7,407 nucleotides of DNA from an uncultured Bacteroidia bacterium (GTDB lineage Bacteria > Bacteroidota > Bacteroidia > Bacteroidales > UBA932). Location: the NCBI GenBank assembly GCA_902767465.1, contig CACXHM010000083.1, positions 1-7,407 of the forward strand, read 5' to 3'. This document shows positions 7,301-7,407 of this stretch, one piece after another; position 1 is the first letter of the stretch, and the number at the start of each line of letters is the position of its first letter. The position numbers and the translations under genes are program-made. A model generated the notes under the pieces. It was not told the DNA's origin. It worked only from the letters and a program-made list of their open reading frames with translations, and searched no databases.

Positions 7301-7407
7301 ACAAGAATTGTAAAAGACAGTTCCAACGTACCGTTCGGCATTGCTGCAGGTAAACTGAACAATGCCCTTACCCTAGGTGCTGCTGGTGCTCCATTCACAA
7401 TCAAGGA
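4349..7407 (+). CDS. Giant surface lipoprotein: fimbrillin-like N-terminal region plus GLUG-like beta-helix repeats (3' end outside window)
   Basis: The frame is open for 1019 codons from the ATG to the right edge with no stop, so the product is longer than seen. The start is set by an AGGAGG 7 bases upstream and by the lipoprotein signal peptide MKNLYKFMIIAAAATVAAAC, with Cys20 lipidated; SKTEES after it is acidic and compatible with surface display. Residues about 35-262 resemble Bacteroidales fimbrillin/Mfa-like lipoproteins: TETKVSLQSDKSLWWDENDAV, then YYAVYPAA, and FAFKNICGLIGFEI (146-159). About 270-330 reads YNITNALELRAFLA, NDIDLAGM and FAGTFNGGNHKLLN, the usual lead-in to GLUG/beta-helix proteins. 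From 374 on there are about 16 degenerate repeats built of a GG(V/I)(V/A)G strand and an xxC(T/S/D)NSGxV strand. The role is inferred to be a long adhesin or ligand-binding rod outside the cell. No catalytic motif is visible. The fimbrillin call is less certain than the repeat call. Confidence 0.93.
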   Translation, partial: MKNLYKFMIIAAAATVAAACSKTEESAPQDEPVIDIPTNAFLAGTETKVSLQSDKSLWWDENDAVKVSDGTTESEYTASASGATTTLVGDEVDESKTYYAVYPAANAVSFSGVTATIDIPYYQSPVKDNFPVNPMVASSTGADRSFAFKNICGLIGFEISKSDIASVVIYANGGEAMTGQVAVDCTSAAPSATVVSGTEQNGVILASISAFETGTYWVAVLPRNYSAGITCTMFNTAGEMVQKSTSNAFTLQRSHRVEISAIDGGSASDAYNITNALELRAFLAAAPSCAASVVATLANDIDLAGMTLAPATSFAGTFNGGNHKLLNWTTTSALFAEVKEGAVVKNIIIDASCSMEIPANDDCAFIALENSGTIENCVNNAPMASVSGAVFDSDEPVSIGAFAAVSSGTITGCTNNAAVSLSPESVVKAGSSTQLHSARYLGGIVGKVVGTEGSAKVTDCINTGTVSYTSAACISAKSYVGGVVGGTPATLSTALNTWAACGNNAVIEGCTNSGDVLYKYDVQEISCLNELNTGGVAGYIEGSVKDCTNTGKVTASAPTFEGANATNQNYYIRCSKTGGVAGTVSGSVRGCSNSGELSLTGNISNGGYSEYVGSSSNPCVGGVVGEGAFTGSIANCYNSGKITVNNTKCWNSSPVMQVGGVVGHTATVVDGCDNSGAIDVVTEAKEASVGGVVARVYTQVKNCDNLAGGVITVTQNVHDSSLSGVSQPDILKVGGVLAYTNSKNATVLSDASNAAPITVTTYADHTVNGTKPADNNYVGVFVGGVLGLSVNASAYSVRCRNLSGADVIVNVGDKVTRVCIGGVAGQTHGGFKDFVNSASLVKFTGGAYTTDGVYCRVGGLVAHTTGQANMIESYTRNANEADIEVESAGRLMVGGAIGYSVRDCSNVFNEGDVTVVAKSNLECVGGLIGQFNKNNLNDCGTSGNVSLTRDAGLTSVSGVSGLGLAVGYSAAEASFKNCTVSGTLTRIVKDSSNVPFGIAAGKLNNALTLGAAGAPFTIK
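5468..7300 (+). repeat. About 16 degenerate GLUG-like coding repeats (beta-helix) with a conserved cysteine/asparagine column
   Basis: The repeats are protein-level, 30-50 residues apart, within the large lipoprotein. Second-strand copies include IENCVNNAPM, ITGCTNNAAV, VTDCINTGTV, IEGCTNSGDV, VKDCTNTGKV, VRGCSNSGEL, IANCYNSGKI, VDGCDNSGAI, VRDCSNVFNEGDV, LNDCGTSGNV and FKNCTVSGTL. The cysteine falls at residues 377, 413, 460, 510, 547, 591, 636, 672, 703, 799, 904, 939 and 978. In three copies (near 751, 834 and 874) it is replaced by Ala, Phe or Tyr. Most copies are preceded by a GG(V/I/L)(V/A/L)G strand such as GGIVGKV or GGVAGYI. The same residues use different codons from copy to copy, so the duplications are old. 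Insertions of up to about 20 residues separate the units. Confidence 0.88.

Overview
The window looks like part of a Bacteroidota chromosome, most likely order Bacteroidales. The evidence is a SusC/RagA-type TonB-dependent transporter end directly followed by a SusD/RagB-type lipoprotein, further lipoproteins carrying Bacteroidota-typical domains (BACON-like, DUF5689-like, fimbrillin-like), balanced base composition (roughly half G+C by eye) and almost no Shine-Dalgarno sequences. The genus cannot be fixed from this sequence.

All recognised genes lie on the + strand and are packed as one probable operon. From left to right they are: the last 120 codons of a SusC-family outer-membrane channel (1-363); a complete SusD-family lipoprotein (370-2031); a 719-residue lipoprotein with two BACON-like beta-sandwiches, a DUF5689-like segment and an unassigned C-terminal domain (2015-4174, overlapping the susD end); a 47-codon small ORF with no signal peptide (4194-4337); and the first 1019 codons of a very large lipoprotein that runs off the right edge (4349-7407). 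The last protein joins a fimbrillin-like N-terminal region to a long GLUG-like beta-helix with about 16 repeats. The gaps are 6, 19 and 11 bases, so there is no room for a terminator or a sizeable regulatory region, and no stretch over 300 bases lacks a gene. No tRNA, rRNA, CRISPR array, insertion sequence or attachment site was seen.

Together the genes suggest a nutrient-capture or surface-binding machine. SusC and SusD form the gated importer in the outer membrane, the BACON/DUF5689 lipoprotein is a probable accessory surface binding protein, and the large beta-helix lipoprotein is a long surface-anchored rod that could bind glycan, protein or another cell. No degradative enzyme lies in the window, so the substrate is unknown. 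The least explained parts are the 47-residue ORF wedged between two surface lipoprotein genes, the perfect AGGAGG overlapping its stop codon (unusual for this phylum), and the fusion of a fimbrillin-like domain to a cysteine-studded beta-helix.
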